64,000 nt of DNA from FLUQ01 sp031551515. Lineage in GTDB: Bacteria > Desulfobacterota > Desulfovibrionia > Desulfovibrionales > Desulfovibrionaceae. Under the pieces are notes generated by a model that was given only the letters and a program-made list of their open reading frames with translations, ran no database searches and was not told the origin of the DNA. The stretch's first letter is position 1. The number at the start of each line of letters is the position of its first letter. This document shows, one piece after another, positions 33,888 to 42,544 of the stretch. The stretch spans positions 1-64,000 of the forward strand of contig JAVBNL010000036.1 of the NCBI GenBank assembly GCA_031551515.1, in the 5' to 3' direction. Made by a program: the position numbers and the translations under genes.

Positions 33888-33916
33888 GGGAGTCGCGCGG
33901 ATAAAACGCGACTCCC
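33888..33916 (-). terminator. Hairpin after the cupin regulator
   Basis: A stem of GGGAGTCGCG and CGCGACTCCC with a nine-base loop begins at the stop codon of the regulator gene. No T tract follows on the minus strand, so it may attenuate rather than stop transcription into the synthetase gene. Confidence 0.45.
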
Positions 33917-34479
33917 TAAATAATCACGCTGACGAACACCGCTTCTTTGTCATCAAGCCCGCGCAGCCCGTGCGGGATATGCGAGCTGAAATAGATGCAA
34001 TCGCCCGGCTCCAGCACCGTAATCTCCTCGTTCAGGTGTATCTCCAGCCGTCCTTCCAGCATATATGAGAATTCTTGCCCCTTATGGGCAATCAGGCTGA
34101 CTTCCTCCCGCTTTTTCGGCGGCACGCGCACCAGAAACGGCTCCATCAACCGCCCGGTGAAACGGGAAGCAAGGTTGCGATAATCATAGTCTTTTCTACG
34201 TGAAACCGAGAGCCCTTCCCCTTTGCGCACGATGCTGTACGAATGCAAGTGGGCTTGCTCGCCGGAGAGCAACTCCGTCAGCCCCACGCCGCAAACGTGG
34301 GCCACATCCATAAGGTAGCTGACGGGAATCTCCGTGTTGCCTTCTTCGTATGTCGCCACCAGTTCCGGCGAAGCGTTGATTTTTTCCGCCAGTTCAACCT
34401 GCGAATAGCCGACGCCTTCGCGCAGGGCCAGCAGCCGGGGGGCAATTTCTTTGTGCCGGGGCGTATGTTCCTGAGTCAT
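33916..34479 (-). CDS. XRE-family regulator with C-terminal cupin domain
   Basis: The 187-residue protein has an N-terminal helix-turn-helix (RLLALREGVGYSQVELAEKI, then SPELVATYEEGNTEIPVSYL) and a C-terminal cupin sensor domain (HKGQEFSYMLEGRLEIHLNE, LEPGDCIYFSSHIPHGLRGL). Proteins of this build bind small acids or metals and regulate adjacent metabolic genes. It is placed directly before the acyl-CoA synthetase gene, a recurring pair, so it is likely its local regulator, perhaps sensing the substrate or its CoA ester. A GGAAGGA site precedes the ATG. Confidence 0.9.
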   Translation of the reverse strand: MTQEHTPRHKEIAPRLLALREGVGYSQVELAEKINASPELVATYEEGNTEIPVSYLMDVAHVCGVGLTELLSGEQAHLHSYSIVRKGEGLSVSRRKDYDYRNLASRFTGRLMEPFLVRVPPKKREEVSLIAHKGQEFSYMLEGRLEIHLNEEITVLEPGDCIYFSSHIPHGLRGLDDKEAVFVSVII

Positions 34480-34498
34480 GGTGTCCTTCCTTCATGAG

Positions 34499-34536
34499 TA
34501 AAAAAAACACGGCTCTCCTCTGGGGGAAAGCCGTGT
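34499..34536 (-). terminator. Terminator of dnaA
   Basis: On the minus strand the stem ACACGGCT/AGCCGTGT is followed by seven T residues, a textbook Rho-independent terminator 46 bp after the dnaA stop. Confidence 0.88.
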
Positions 34537-34582
34537 CCTCAACACTGTGGTTACGTTTCGTACGCAAGCCGCTCCCCCGTTA

Positions 34583-36094
34583 CTACGAGGGGCTAATAAT
34601 GCCTCCGGTCCGTTCGATGATGGCAATGGCGCCGGCCATTTGCCTACCGAGCGAAGATTCACGTGATATTTCACGTTCCAACGTGGTTATACCTTTGATC
34701 ACGGTGGAGTGGCTCCTATTAAAGCGGTTGCCTATTTCCTGCAAAGACAGGCTGGTGTGCTTACGCGCCAGATAAAACACGGTGTTTCTGGCCACGACCA
34801 AGTCCTGTTTACGGCTTTTCGAGTTCATTTGATCCAGCGAAATACCGTATCCTTGGCATACATATTTTACTATTCTTTCAAGATCAAGCTTTTTTTCGCA
34901 AGAGGCATATTGCTGCACAGCTTCCCATGCCATCTGCATGGTGATGCCGGTTTTAAGAATTTTGGCTTTCAGCGCAAGGTTCTGCAAGCAGCTCTCGATC
35001 TGACGCACGTCGCTTTCAATGCTTTCAGCCAGAAAATCGGAAATTTCGTCGGGCAGCAAGACTTGATGGAACTTGGCCTTTTCTTGAAAAATACGTTTGC
35101 GGGTCTCACGGCCGGGTTTCTCAATGGTGGCCAGAAAGCCGGACCCCAAGCGTGAAAGCAGCGATTCGGACATGCCGCGCATGTCGCGGGGCATGAAAGA
35201 GCTGGAGAAAATGATCTTGCTGCCTTTGTCTTGCAGCGTCTTCAGCGTGGACAGCAGCTCGTCCTGCATCTTCTCTTTGCCTTGCAAAAAATGCACATCT
35301 TCAAGCAGCAGCACGTCCACGTCGCGGTATCTGGCTTTGAACCGGTCCGTGTCGTTGGTTTTGAACGCCACGACCAGGCGGCTGGTAAATTCTTCGGCGG
35401 TCAGATATTCCACTCTGGGCACACGGCGGTTGCAGGCCCTGCAAAGTTGTTGCCCCGCCGCCTGCATCAGGTGCGTTTTGCCCAGGCCCGGCGCGGAACT
35501 TAAAAACAGAATATCGGCCCACTTGCTTTCACGGCACATGCCGCGTGACGCGGCGAAAGCCATTTCATTGGAGGGACCGACAACAAAATCGTCAAAGGAG
35601 TGGCGCCAGGAACGGGCCGTCAGGCGGGAAGGCTGCTCGGCATAGTACAAAGGCAAAGCGTGTTGCCCTGCCTGGGCCGGGCTGACCGCCAACGGAACCG
35701 GTGGATACAAGGTCTCCGGGGCGCGGCTGCTGGCCACCAGCGGCACGGGTAAGTCCTCCGCTTCGTTCCGCGTAATGAGTTCCGGCTTGGGCGCGGGACA
35801 AGACTCCTGCGGCCTGGGCTCGCCGATCGCAGCCGCCTGGCCGGGGCGCTGCCCGGGGAAAGCTTCCGTGGTGATGCGCACGGGCAGCTGCTCGCCGAGC
35901 GTTTCGGTTACAGCGTCCTGAATGGCGGTAAACAGCCGTGAGCGGATAAAACCGGCCACAAACTCGTTCAGGGCATGGACGACATATTCGCCCTCCGCGC
36001 GCCGCCCCGCAAGAGGAGCGACCCAGACCTTATAGTGGCCAGGGTCCAGGCGCTGCTGCAGAAGAGAAGAAATATGAGACCATGCCGAGTTCAT
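34583..36094 (-). CDS. dnaA: DnaA-type replication initiator ATPase
   Basis: The 503-residue protein has the DnaA domain order: N-terminal oligomerisation domain I (SHISSLLQQRLDPGHYKVWV), a long Pro/Glu-rich linker (about 95-180), the AAA+ domain with Walker A SSAPGLGKTHLMQAAG and Walker B VDVLLLEDVHFLQGKEKMQD, and the helix-turn-helix domain IV. The DNA-binding signature reads LSLQEIGNRFNRSHSTVIKG, with FNRSHSTV where canonical DnaA usually has FGGRDHTTV or FGRDHSTV. dnaN, recF and gyrB are absent beside it; its neighbours are thyX and ruvB. It may therefore be a second DnaA rather than the oriC-linked one. Confidence 0.85.
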   Translation of the reverse strand: MNSAWSHISSLLQQRLDPGHYKVWVAPLAGRRAEGEYVVHALNEFVAGFIRSRLFTAIQDAVTETLGEQLPVRITTEAFPGQRPGQAAAIGEPRPQESCPAPKPELITRNEAEDLPVPLVASSRAPETLYPPVPLAVSPAQAGQHALPLYYAEQPSRLTARSWRHSFDDFVVGPSNEMAFAASRGMCRESKWADILFLSSAPGLGKTHLMQAAGQQLCRACNRRVPRVEYLTAEEFTSRLVVAFKTNDTDRFKARYRDVDVLLLEDVHFLQGKEKMQDELLSTLKTLQDKGSKIIFSSSFMPRDMRGMSESLLSRLGSGFLATIEKPGRETRKRIFQEKAKFHQVLLPDEISDFLAESIESDVRQIESCLQNLALKAKILKTGITMQMAWEAVQQYASCEKKLDLERIVKYVCQGYGISLDQMNSKSRKQDLVVARNTVFYLARKHTSLSLQEIGNRFNRSHSTVIKGITTLEREISRESSLGRQMAGAIAIIERTGGIISPS

Positions 36095-36500
36095 GGGGGT
36101 AGTTCTATAGAGAGGGGGCGAACGCCTCAAGGGCTGAATCCTGTTCTTGCTCCTGGCGGCAAGCTGGTTATATACACAAAGACCGATTATTTTAATACTC
36201 TGTAATAACTATATAATCTCAAAAAACGAAGAAGTTCAAGGACTCCATAAACTATTGCTTGGTCTAGGCTTCGCCAAAAGCAAGTCTTTTCTGCACGGTC
36301 TCGTAAAAATTATATGAACATTCAAAAACAAAAATATCTTCATTTTTTGCAGAAAATCACCCAAATTCTCTATTCGGTTAATTTCCCGTTATAAAAATGT
36401 AACCTTTCCGTCAAAGATACAAATCGGTATAAAAAACTCGCGCAATGGCCTGAGGGTGCCGCTTTCACTTTGTAAAACGCGACACTGCCCCGGGCGGCAA
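36095..36500. other. AT-rich non-coding region upstream of dnaA
   Basis: About 400 bp without a credible gene, clearly more AT-rich than its surroundings. It contains one near-DnaA box (ATATACACA at 36170-36178, one mismatch from TTATNCACA), T-rich and A-rich tracts around 36300-36450, and an imperfect hairpin near 36254-36282 (TTGCTTGG / CCAAAAGCAA). The dnaA promoter should lie here. An origin function is possible but a cluster of DnaA boxes is not visible. Confidence 0.45.
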
Positions 36501-36501
36501 C

Positions 36502-36534
36502 AAAAAAACCGGTTGCGTGGGCAGCCGGTTTTGC
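36502..36534 (-). terminator. Terminator of the yebC-ruvCAB-thyX operon
   Basis: Stem AAACCGG and CCGGTTT with a run of T residues on the minus strand lies 22 bp after the thyX stop codon. Confidence 0.8.
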
Positions 36535-36556
36535 GGAAAAGATCAGGGAAAAATTC

Positions 36557-37288
36557 CTAGTTTTTTGCTAACGGAAAGCGACCGCAGGTAAATTTTTCAC
36601 CTTCAGGGCAATAACACAACCGTTCGCACCTGGCCCCGGCATGGCGGAACACCGCAGGTAAGGCGTCGGCGCAAAGCTTCAGCATGCGGTCGGCCAGCGC
36701 CCGTATTTCCCACTGGGCGCGCGTGCAGCAGCGGTGCTCGAAAAAGTTCAGCAGGCTGCGGCAGTTCATGGTCAGTACGATGCGGCTGGCGGCTGCCTGG
36801 GGCAAAACAAAGCGGGCGTCTTCGTTGGCCCTGCTGCCGGTGCGGCCATCTTTTTCCAAAAGCGCCTTGATGTCGGCATACGCGCTGCCGATTTCAGCCA
36901 TGCAGGCCAAAAAGCGCTCTTTGGCCGCCACATTTGTCGCAACGGCCGGAGGAATAACGTGCTCAAAGTCGCTCCCGTCAACATAACGTTGACTCTGCTG
37001 GGAATAGGAGGCGATTCGATGCCGCACCAGCTGATGGGTCAGGGCGCGCGACACCCCGGAAACGGCAAAGGTAAAGCTGACGTGCTCTATGGGGCTGACA
37101 TGGCCCGATTCCATAACGGATTCTACGAACTCCGTCTGTTTTTCGCGAGAGATCTCGCCGCTGCACAACCTGGGCCACATATCGGCCACGAACCCGGCAT
37201 GGTAGCACTGGCGAAAAGCCGCATAAATCAGAGCCAGAGGGTCGGGCGTATGCGCAAGCAGCTCAACGCGCAAATCAGCTTGGGGCAT
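36557..37288 (-). CDS. thyX: FAD-dependent thymidylate synthase ThyX
   Basis: ThyX makes dTMP from dUMP using methylene-tetrahydrofolate, FAD and NADPH, without similarity to ThyA. The 243-residue protein carries the ThyX signature RHRIASYSQQSQRYV (RHRx7S type), the HVSPIEHVSFTF block and a C-terminal NCRSLLNFFEHRCCTRAQWE segment. It also has a Cys-rich end (CERLCYCPEGEKFTC) which is not part of the catalytic core. It is the last gene after ruvB, 9 bp apart. Confidence 0.95.
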   Translation of the reverse strand: MPQADLRVELLAHTPDPLALIYAAFRQCYHAGFVADMWPRLCSGEISREKQTEFVESVMESGHVSPIEHVSFTFAVSGVSRALTHQLVRHRIASYSQQSQRYVDGSDFEHVIPPAVATNVAAKERFLACMAEIGSAYADIKALLEKDGRTGSRANEDARFVLPQAAASRIVLTMNCRSLLNFFEHRCCTRAQWEIRALADRMLKLCADALPAVFRHAGARCERLCYCPEGEKFTCGRFPLAKN

Positions 37289-37297
37289 GTCTTGTCC

Positions 37298-38401
37298 TTA
37301 TCCGAGCATATTCATGTGTCTGTAAGCTTTTGCCGTTGCCACCCGGCCCTGCTGGGTGCGTTTGAGAAAACCGCACTGTATAAGGTAGGGTTCATAAATC
37401 TCTTCAATGGTCCTGACGTCTTCAGAGCAGGCGACAGCCAGGGTTTTCAGGCCGACAGGCCCGCCGCTGTAATGCTCTATGATGACAGAGAGCAGCTTGC
37501 GGTCCAACTGGTCCAGGCCGGCGTCGTCAACATCCATGCGGGCCAGGGCGTGATCGGCCTGCCCCGCGTTGACGCAGTCATGCCCGTGCACCATACAAAA
37601 GTCCCGGACCCGCCGCAGCAGGCGGTTGGCTATGCGCGGCGTGCCGCGTGAGCGGCGGCCGATTTCCAGCGCGCCTTCGGGCGTGATGGCCACCCCCAGA
37701 ATCCGCGCGGTACGAGTCACTATGCGCGCCAGTTCTTCCGGTGAATAGAATTCCAGCCGCAAGGTCACGCCGAAGCGGTCCCGCAGGGGGGAAGAAAGCA
37801 GACCAAAGCGGGTCGTGGCGCCCACCAGGGTGAAAGGCTCCAGATCTATTTTGACTGTGCGCGCGCCGGGCCCCTGCCCGATCACCAGGTCCAGCTTGAA
37901 ATCTTCCAGCGCCGGGTACAGCACTTCTTCCACCGCGATGGGCAGGCGGTGTATCTCGTCGACGAACAAACTGTCGTGGCGTTGCAAGTTGGTCAGAATG
38001 GCTGCAAGATCGCCGGTGCGCTCAAGCACCGGGCCCGAGGTTGAAACCATATTCACGCCCAGTTCCGCGGCCATGATCTGGGCCAACGTGGTCTTGCCCA
38101 AGCCGGGGTTGCCGAAGAACAACGTATGGTCCAGTGCCTGCCCGCGCTCTTTGGCCGCTTGCAGATAGACGCGCAAATTGGCCCGCAGATCGTCATGCCC
38201 GATGAAATCATTCAGGCTGCGCGGCCTGACGGAGTCTTCCATGGAACCACCGGAGCAGGAAAGACCTTCCGCATCCCGCCTGTCGGCCGGGCTATTCCCG
38301 GTAGAACGTTGCGAGGCGCTCTCTTCGGTGAAACCGCCGGACCGGTCGGGCCGTAGGCCCTTTCCCGGCGGCATGGGGCCAAAAGGATCGTTGGAACTCA
38401 T
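37298..38401 (-). CDS. ruvB: Holliday junction branch migration ATPase RuvB
   Basis: RuvB hexamers drive branch migration of Holliday junctions loaded by RuvA. The 367-residue protein has Walker A FFGNPGLGKTTLAQIMA, Walker B LFVDEIHRL, sensor 1 LVGATTRFGLLSSPLRDRFG and the winged-helix C-terminal GRVATAKAYRHM. A 53-residue Ser/Gly/Asp-rich leader precedes the conserved MEDSVRPRSLNDFIGH; an internal ATG at that point is an alternative start. The ATG at 38401 overlaps the ruvA stop (ATGA). Confidence 0.96.
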   Translation of the reverse strand: MSSNDPFGPMPPGKGLRPDRSGGFTEESASQRSTGNSPADRRDAEGLSCSGGSMEDSVRPRSLNDFIGHDDLRANLRVYLQAAKERGQALDHTLFFGNPGLGKTTLAQIMAAELGVNMVSTSGPVLERTGDLAAILTNLQRHDSLFVDEIHRLPIAVEEVLYPALEDFKLDLVIGQGPGARTVKIDLEPFTLVGATTRFGLLSSPLRDRFGVTLRLEFYSPEELARIVTRTARILGVAITPEGALEIGRRSRGTPRIANRLLRRVRDFCMVHGHDCVNAGQADHALARMDVDDAGLDQLDRKLLSVIIEHYSGGPVGLKTLAVACSEDVRTIEEIYEPYLIQCGFLKRTQQGRVATAKAYRHMNMLG

Positions 38402-39006
38402 GCGCGGCCTTTGCCCAGGATTTTCAGCGCGGCCCGCAACAGGCCGCTCACGTCAAGGTCAGGCTGCTCGGCCATAATGCCTTTGACCACCCGGACCGCC
38501 TCTTCTTCGCTATAGCCCAGGTTTACCAGGCCCGCCACCGCGTCGCGGGAAGCGGAACCGGCCTTGCCCAGGTCGGCTGCGGGCAACGCGGCCACGCCGT
38601 CGATTTTCAACTTGTACTTTAATTCTAGAAAGAGCTGCTGTGCGGTCTTTTTGCCGATGCCGGACACGCGGGTCAGGGCCAGCACGTCTTCAGCCGCCAC
38701 CAGTGCGCGCAAATCGTCCGGCCGGAACACGCTCAGAATGGCCAGAGCGGTTTTCGCGCCCACACGGGTAATGGAGGTCAGCACGATGAACGTCTGCCGC
38801 TCATCCCAAGTGGGGAAGCCGTACAGCTCAAGGGCGTCTTCGCGCACCACGGTGCAGGTGTAGCAAAACAGCGTTTCGCCCCGCCCCGGCAAGCGAGAGA
38901 GAAAATGCCCCGGCATATGGATTTCATAGCCCACGCCGCCGCCGGTAACCAGCAGGCAAGCGTCATCCATGATTTCCGCGAGGCGTCCTTCCACATATGC
39001 GATCAT
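38398..39006 (-). CDS. ruvA: Holliday junction DNA helicase subunit RuvA
   Basis: RuvA binds the four-way junction as a tetramer and recruits RuvB. The 202-residue protein has the N-terminal OB domain (MIAYVEGRLAEIMDDACLLV), the acidic-pin region, tandem helix-hairpin-helix motifs (VLALTRVSGIGKKTAQQLFL) and the C-terminal RuvB-binding domain (VNLGYSEEEAVRVV). The start at 39006 has an AGAGGG site six bases upstream. Confidence 0.95.
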   Translation of the reverse strand: MIAYVEGRLAEIMDDACLLVTGGGVGYEIHMPGHFLSRLPGRGETLFCYTCTVVREDALELYGFPTWDERQTFIVLTSITRVGAKTALAILSVFRPDDLRALVAAEDVLALTRVSGIGKKTAQQLFLELKYKLKIDGVAALPAADLGKAGSASRDAVAGLVNLGYSEEEAVRVVKGIMAEQPDLDVSGLLRAALKILGKGRA

Positions 39007-39030
39007 TGGCACCCTCTATCACAAACGGTA

Positions 39031-39540
39031 TTATTTCACCAGACGGCGCAAACGGCGCATATTCAGGTGGCAGAGGGCGCAGCCCAGGGCGTCGCCCGCA
39101 TCTACCGCCCAATCCGGTTTCACGCCCAAAATGCGGCCGGCCATGAAGCTGACCTGGCTTTTATCCGCTTGCCCCGTGCCCACAAGGCTCTTTTTTATCA
39201 CAGTGGGCTCATAGCCGGTCACCGGCAGTCCGGCCGCGGCGCAGGCGGCAATGGCCGCCCCCCTTGCCTGCCCCAGTTTCAGGGCTGAAAGCACATTCTT
39301 TTGCACAAACACGTTTTCAACGGCGGCCTCGTCAGGGGCAAGCCGGGCGATGAGCGCGGCCAGGCCATGAAAAATCTGGCCCAGCCGCTGCTCGAACTCT
39401 TCCGCTTTGGGTCTGATGGTGCCGCAGTCCACCAGGGTGGCCACCCCGGAAATTTCGCGCACAACCCCCCAGCCCAAACATTGTGAGCCGGGGTCTATGC
39501 CCAGAACGGTAATGGCCGTTCCCGCCGGGGCTGCCGTCAT
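39031..39540 (-). CDS. ruvC: Crossover junction endodeoxyribonuclease RuvC
   Basis: RuvC resolves Holliday junctions by symmetric cleavage. The 169-residue protein has the RNase H-like active-site acids: Asp in LGIDPGSQCLGW, Glu in AVENVFVQKN, and the Asp pair in DWAVDAGDALGCALCH. Its ATG overlaps the yebC stop (ATGA), coupling the two. Confidence 0.95.
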   Translation of the reverse strand: MTAAPAGTAITVLGIDPGSQCLGWGVVREISGVATLVDCGTIRPKAEEFEQRLGQIFHGLAALIARLAPDEAAVENVFVQKNVLSALKLGQARGAAIAACAAAGLPVTGYEPTVIKKSLVGTGQADKSQVSFMAGRILGVKPDWAVDAGDALGCALCHLNMRRLRRLVK

Positions 39541-40286
39541 CCCGCGTCCAGTTGCGCCATGATTTCGTCGCTGACGTCAAAGTTGGCGTACACGTTCTGC
39601 ACGTCGTCGTTGTCTTCCAGGTTTTCCACCAGGGTCATCAGCTTTCTGGCCGCATCGGCGTCCACGGCGATGGTGTTCTGGGGTATCATGGACAGGCTCG
39701 CTTCCTGCGCTTCCAGTCCGGCGTCTTCAAAGGCCTGACGCACGGTGTCGAAATCGGCGACGGCCGTGTGCACTTCCCAGGTATCGCCTTCATCCACGAT
39801 ATCGTCGGCGCCCGCTTCCAGCCCCACTTCCATGAGCTGGTCTTCGGTATATTTCGCGTGATCAAAAACGAACACGCCCTTTTTGTCGAACATCCAGGCC
39901 ACGCAGCCCGATTCGCCCATGGACCCGCCGCCCTTGAGAAAAATATGGCGTATTTCGGCCACCGTGCGGTTTCTGTTATCCGTCGCGGCTTCGACCAGAA
40001 TGGCGATGCCGTTCGGGCCATAGCCTTCGTACATCACCTCGGTGAAATCGCCGCCCGCTTCTTCGCCCGTGCCTTTACGAATGGCCGAGTCGATTTTGTC
40101 TTTGGGCAGGTTCACGGCTTTGGCCGCCGCGATGGCCGAACGCAAACGGGCGTTATAGGCGGGATCGCCACCGCCCTTAGCCGCGATGATTATTTCTTTA
40201 GCCGCCTTGGTGAACGCCTTGCCGCGTTTCACATCCTGGGCGCCCTTACGGTATTTGGTTGTTTTCCACTTACTATGTCCGGACAT
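39537..40286 (-). CDS. yebC: YebC/PmpR-family regulatory protein
   Basis: The 249-residue protein is a full-length YebC family member with the conserved opening MSGHSKWKTTKYRKGAQDVK, then RGKAFTKAAKEII and YEGYGPNGIAILVEA. Older work describes DNA-binding transcription regulators; more recent work links family members to translation of proline-rich stretches. It heads the yebC-ruvC-ruvA-ruvB-thyX operon, a widespread arrangement. Confidence 0.95.
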   Translation of the reverse strand: MSGHSKWKTTKYRKGAQDVKRGKAFTKAAKEIIIAAKGGGDPAYNARLRSAIAAAKAVNLPKDKIDSAIRKGTGEEAGGDFTEVMYEGYGPNGIAILVEAATDNRNRTVAEIRHIFLKGGGSMGESGCVAWMFDKKGVFVFDHAKYTEDQLMEVGLEAGADDIVDEGDTWEVHTAVADFDTVRQAFEDAGLEAQEASLSMIPQNTIAVDADAARKLMTLVENLEDNDDVQNVYANFDVSDEIMAQLDAG

Positions 40287-40337
40287 GATCTGATCCTTTA
40301 CAAATAAAAAACTGTCGGATTGTCACGCTTTGCCGCA

Positions 40338-40973
40338 TCAAGCATCGTCCGCAGCCGCGCGCCCTCCTGGATCATGGGGGGGCAGTCCCTTGAAGCCGAG
40401 GCCGATATAAAAAGTTTCGATGCTTTCCGACCGGGAGCTTTTGGGCTTAAAGGCTTTGACCGTGGCAAAATGCTCGCGCATGGCCTTGGCCATAGCCTGC
40501 ACGTCCGGCCCCATGAAAACCTTGACCACAAAACTGCCGCCCTTTATCAGGTATTGCAGGGCAACGGCAAGGGCCTCTTCGCACAGCGCGGCCGAACGAG
40601 CCTGGTCTGTGCCGCGGTGCCCGGTGGTAAAGGGGGCCATGTCGGACATAACCACATGAAAAGGCGCGCGCGCGGCCAGCTCCGCCTCAAAGGCCGGGCT
40701 GCGATTAAAGACATCTTCGCGCATAAAGGTTACGTTGGCGGGAAAGCCGGTATCCGTGCTCTGGATGTCCGCCCCCAGAATGCTGCCGTTAGGGCCGACC
40801 ATCTGCGCCGCCCCCAGGCACCAGGAACCAGGCGCGGCGCCCAGGTCCAGAACCCGCATGCCGGGCTTGAAAATGGGGAATCGTTTGGCGATTTCCTGTA
40901 ATTTGTAAACGGACCGGGCAGGATAGTTTTCCTGCTTGGCCTTTAAAAAATAATAATCCCGGTATTTCTTCAT
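40338..40973 (-). CDS. rlmE: 23S rRNA 2'-O-methyltransferase RlmE (FtsJ)
   Basis: RlmE methylates the 2'-OH of a U in the A-loop of 23S rRNA in intact 50S subunits. The 211-residue protein has the RrmJ features: SVYKLQEIAKRF with the catalytic Lys, the SAM motif VLDLGAAPGSWCLGA, catalytic Asp in VMSDMAPFTTG and Lys in GSFVVKVFMG, and a final Glu in ESIETFYIG. The start at MKKYRDYYFLKAKQE is chosen because upstream codons show no conservation. The adjacent operon is on the same strand 51 bp on. Confidence 0.9.
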   Translation of the reverse strand: MKKYRDYYFLKAKQENYPARSVYKLQEIAKRFPIFKPGMRVLDLGAAPGSWCLGAAQMVGPNGSILGADIQSTDTGFPANVTFMREDVFNRSPAFEAELAARAPFHVVMSDMAPFTTGHRGTDQARSAALCEEALAVALQYLIKGGSFVVKVFMGPDVQAMAKAMREHFATVKAFKPKSSRSESIETFYIGLGFKGLPPHDPGGRAAADDA

Positions 40974-41062
40974 GACTGGCGACTGTATATACCAAAACGG
41001 CGCTACCGCCAATCCTTATACAGGAACCGGAAAAACCGGCAGGACGACAACAAGGAAGCCGC

Positions 41063-42214
41063 ATGCTGCTCCTTACCGCTGAAGCCGAACGCCGCCTGGT
41101 GGCCGGTGAAGCCCTGGCCGCTTTCGCCAGGAACGGCTGGCGCGTTGCCGCGCGGCCGGAAGCGGAACTTGCGCCCCAGGCTCTGGCCCGGCTGTTCGCC
41201 TTGTCGCCGCAACGCTCTAACCTTGAAGAACATCCCTCCTTGTTTTTCAGCGTCAATTTTCACGGGCTGGACAAACACGGCGAAGCGTTCGATCGCCTGA
41301 ATTCAGCCGGCGTGCCTGTGGCCGTGTGGGTCGTGGACAACCCCTGGAATCTGCTTTCCGGGTTGCGTGTGGATTTTTGGAAAAAAGTTCATCTGTTCGT
41401 GACCGATCCTTCCTTTATCCCCGGACTCAAGACGCATGGGGCACATAGCGTTTCCTTCCTGCCCCTGGCCACGGACCCGACCATTTTTTTTCCCCGCAAA
41501 GCCCATTTTGGTTCCAGTCCTCTTGTGTTTGTTGGCCGCTCCGCCTTCCCTGACAAGGAGCGCTTTTTTGTCGGGCAGAGCGTGCCGGGCGACATGCTGC
41601 AAGAAGCCCTATCCTGCCTGCGCGGCGGACAGCGGCCCGACTTTTTCTGGTGGCTGGAAAAGCTGAAGTTGCAAACATCCGCCACGCCTTTATGGCCGGG
41701 AAGCGCCGCACGCAGGGCTTCTTTGGGGGCGGAGGAGTCTTCTCTTGCCTGGCGCTCCGCTTGTCTACGCGAAGCCGCATCCATAGGCCTGACCGTTTAC
41801 GGCGACAGCGGCTGGGCAACACAGTTTCCGGCCGACAGTACAGGCAGCGCGCCGGAAATCCGCCCTCCTTTGGATTATTATGCGCAATTGGCGGGCGTCT
41901 ATGCGAGCGCTCCCTTTTCTTTGAACATGATGAGTTTCCTGCTGCCGCAGGGCCTGAATCAGCGGCATTTTGACGTTTGGGCCGCCGGGGGCTTTTGTCT
42001 GACCGACGCAACGCTCGGCCTTGCGCTTTTCCCCGAAGAGCTGGCAAAACCCGTTACGTTCGAAACGCCGGAAGCAATCGGCGGCCTGCTGCGCCGTTTT
42101 ACAGAAAACCCGGAAGAAAAGGCCGCCCTGGCCAAAGGATGGCGCGAACATATCCTGGCGCACCACACATATGACCAGCGCATAACGGCCCTGCTGGCGG
42201 AAATTTTTTCCTGA
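41063..42214 (+). CDS. CgeB-type glycosyltransferase
   Basis: The 383-residue protein matches the CgeB/YkvP (DUF3880 plus glycosyltransferase-like) layout: an N-terminal domain with FFSVNFHGLD and AVWVVDNPW followed by LFVTDPSFIPGL, a central HSVSFLPLATDPTIFFP, and a C-terminal half with YGDSGW, PPLDYYAQLAGVYASAPFSL and QRHFDVWAAGGFCLTD. Such proteins transfer sugars to surface glycans or spore coats; in Desulfovibrio they also occur in flagellar-glycosylation sets. There is no sugar cluster here. A tRNA-Ala gene follows. Confidence 0.8.
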   Translation: MLLLTAEAERRLVAGEALAAFARNGWRVAARPEAELAPQALARLFALSPQRSNLEEHPSLFFSVNFHGLDKHGEAFDRLNSAGVPVAVWVVDNPWNLLSGLRVDFWKKVHLFVTDPSFIPGLKTHGAHSVSFLPLATDPTIFFPRKAHFGSSPLVFVGRSAFPDKERFFVGQSVPGDMLQEALSCLRGGQRPDFFWWLEKLKLQTSATPLWPGSAARRASLGAEESSLAWRSACLREAASIGLTVYGDSGWATQFPADSTGSAPEIRPPLDYYAQLAGVYASAPFSLNMMSFLLPQGLNQRHFDVWAAGGFCLTDATLGLALFPEELAKPVTFETPEAIGGLLRRFTENPEEKAALAKGWREHILAHHTYDQRITALLAEIFS

Positions 42215-42240
42215 CCATCAATTTTTTTTCCGATTTTCTC

Positions 42241-42269
42241 TTGCCAGCCACGGGAAAGAGCGCTATATA
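42241..42269 (+). promoter_or_regulatory. Promoter of tRNA-Ala
   Basis: A -35 TTGCCA (42241-42246) and -10 TATATA (42264-42269) are separated by 17 bp and end 10 bp before the tRNA 5' end. Confidence 0.65.
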
Positions 42270-42279
42270 CCGCGGCTCT

Positions 42280-42355
<76 letters not shown>

Positions 42356-42362
42356 GGATTTT

Positions 42363-42394
42363 AACGGGTTATGATGCAAGCATCATAACCCGTT
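42363..42394 (+). terminator. Terminator of tRNA-Ala
   Basis: A perfect 14-bp stem (AACGGGTTATGATG and its complement) with a CAAG loop, followed by T-rich sequence, starts eight bases after the tRNA. Confidence 0.85.
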
Positions 42395-42544
42395 TTCTAT
42401 GCTTTTATCTTTCTCAAATGACCGCCGAGATGCTTGCGTAGGCTAGCCAACTCCTGATAATAAATCAGGGTAAAGATGGCGTTGATGTAACTACATATTT
42501 TTTTATAACAATTTCAATTTGTCCACTAAATTGGAGAGATATCC

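Noticed and set aside
36131..36556. Possible oriC upstream of dnaA
   Set aside because: Only one near-match to a DnaA box is visible and no repeated 13-mers. The region is kept as an AT-rich leader and origin function is left open.
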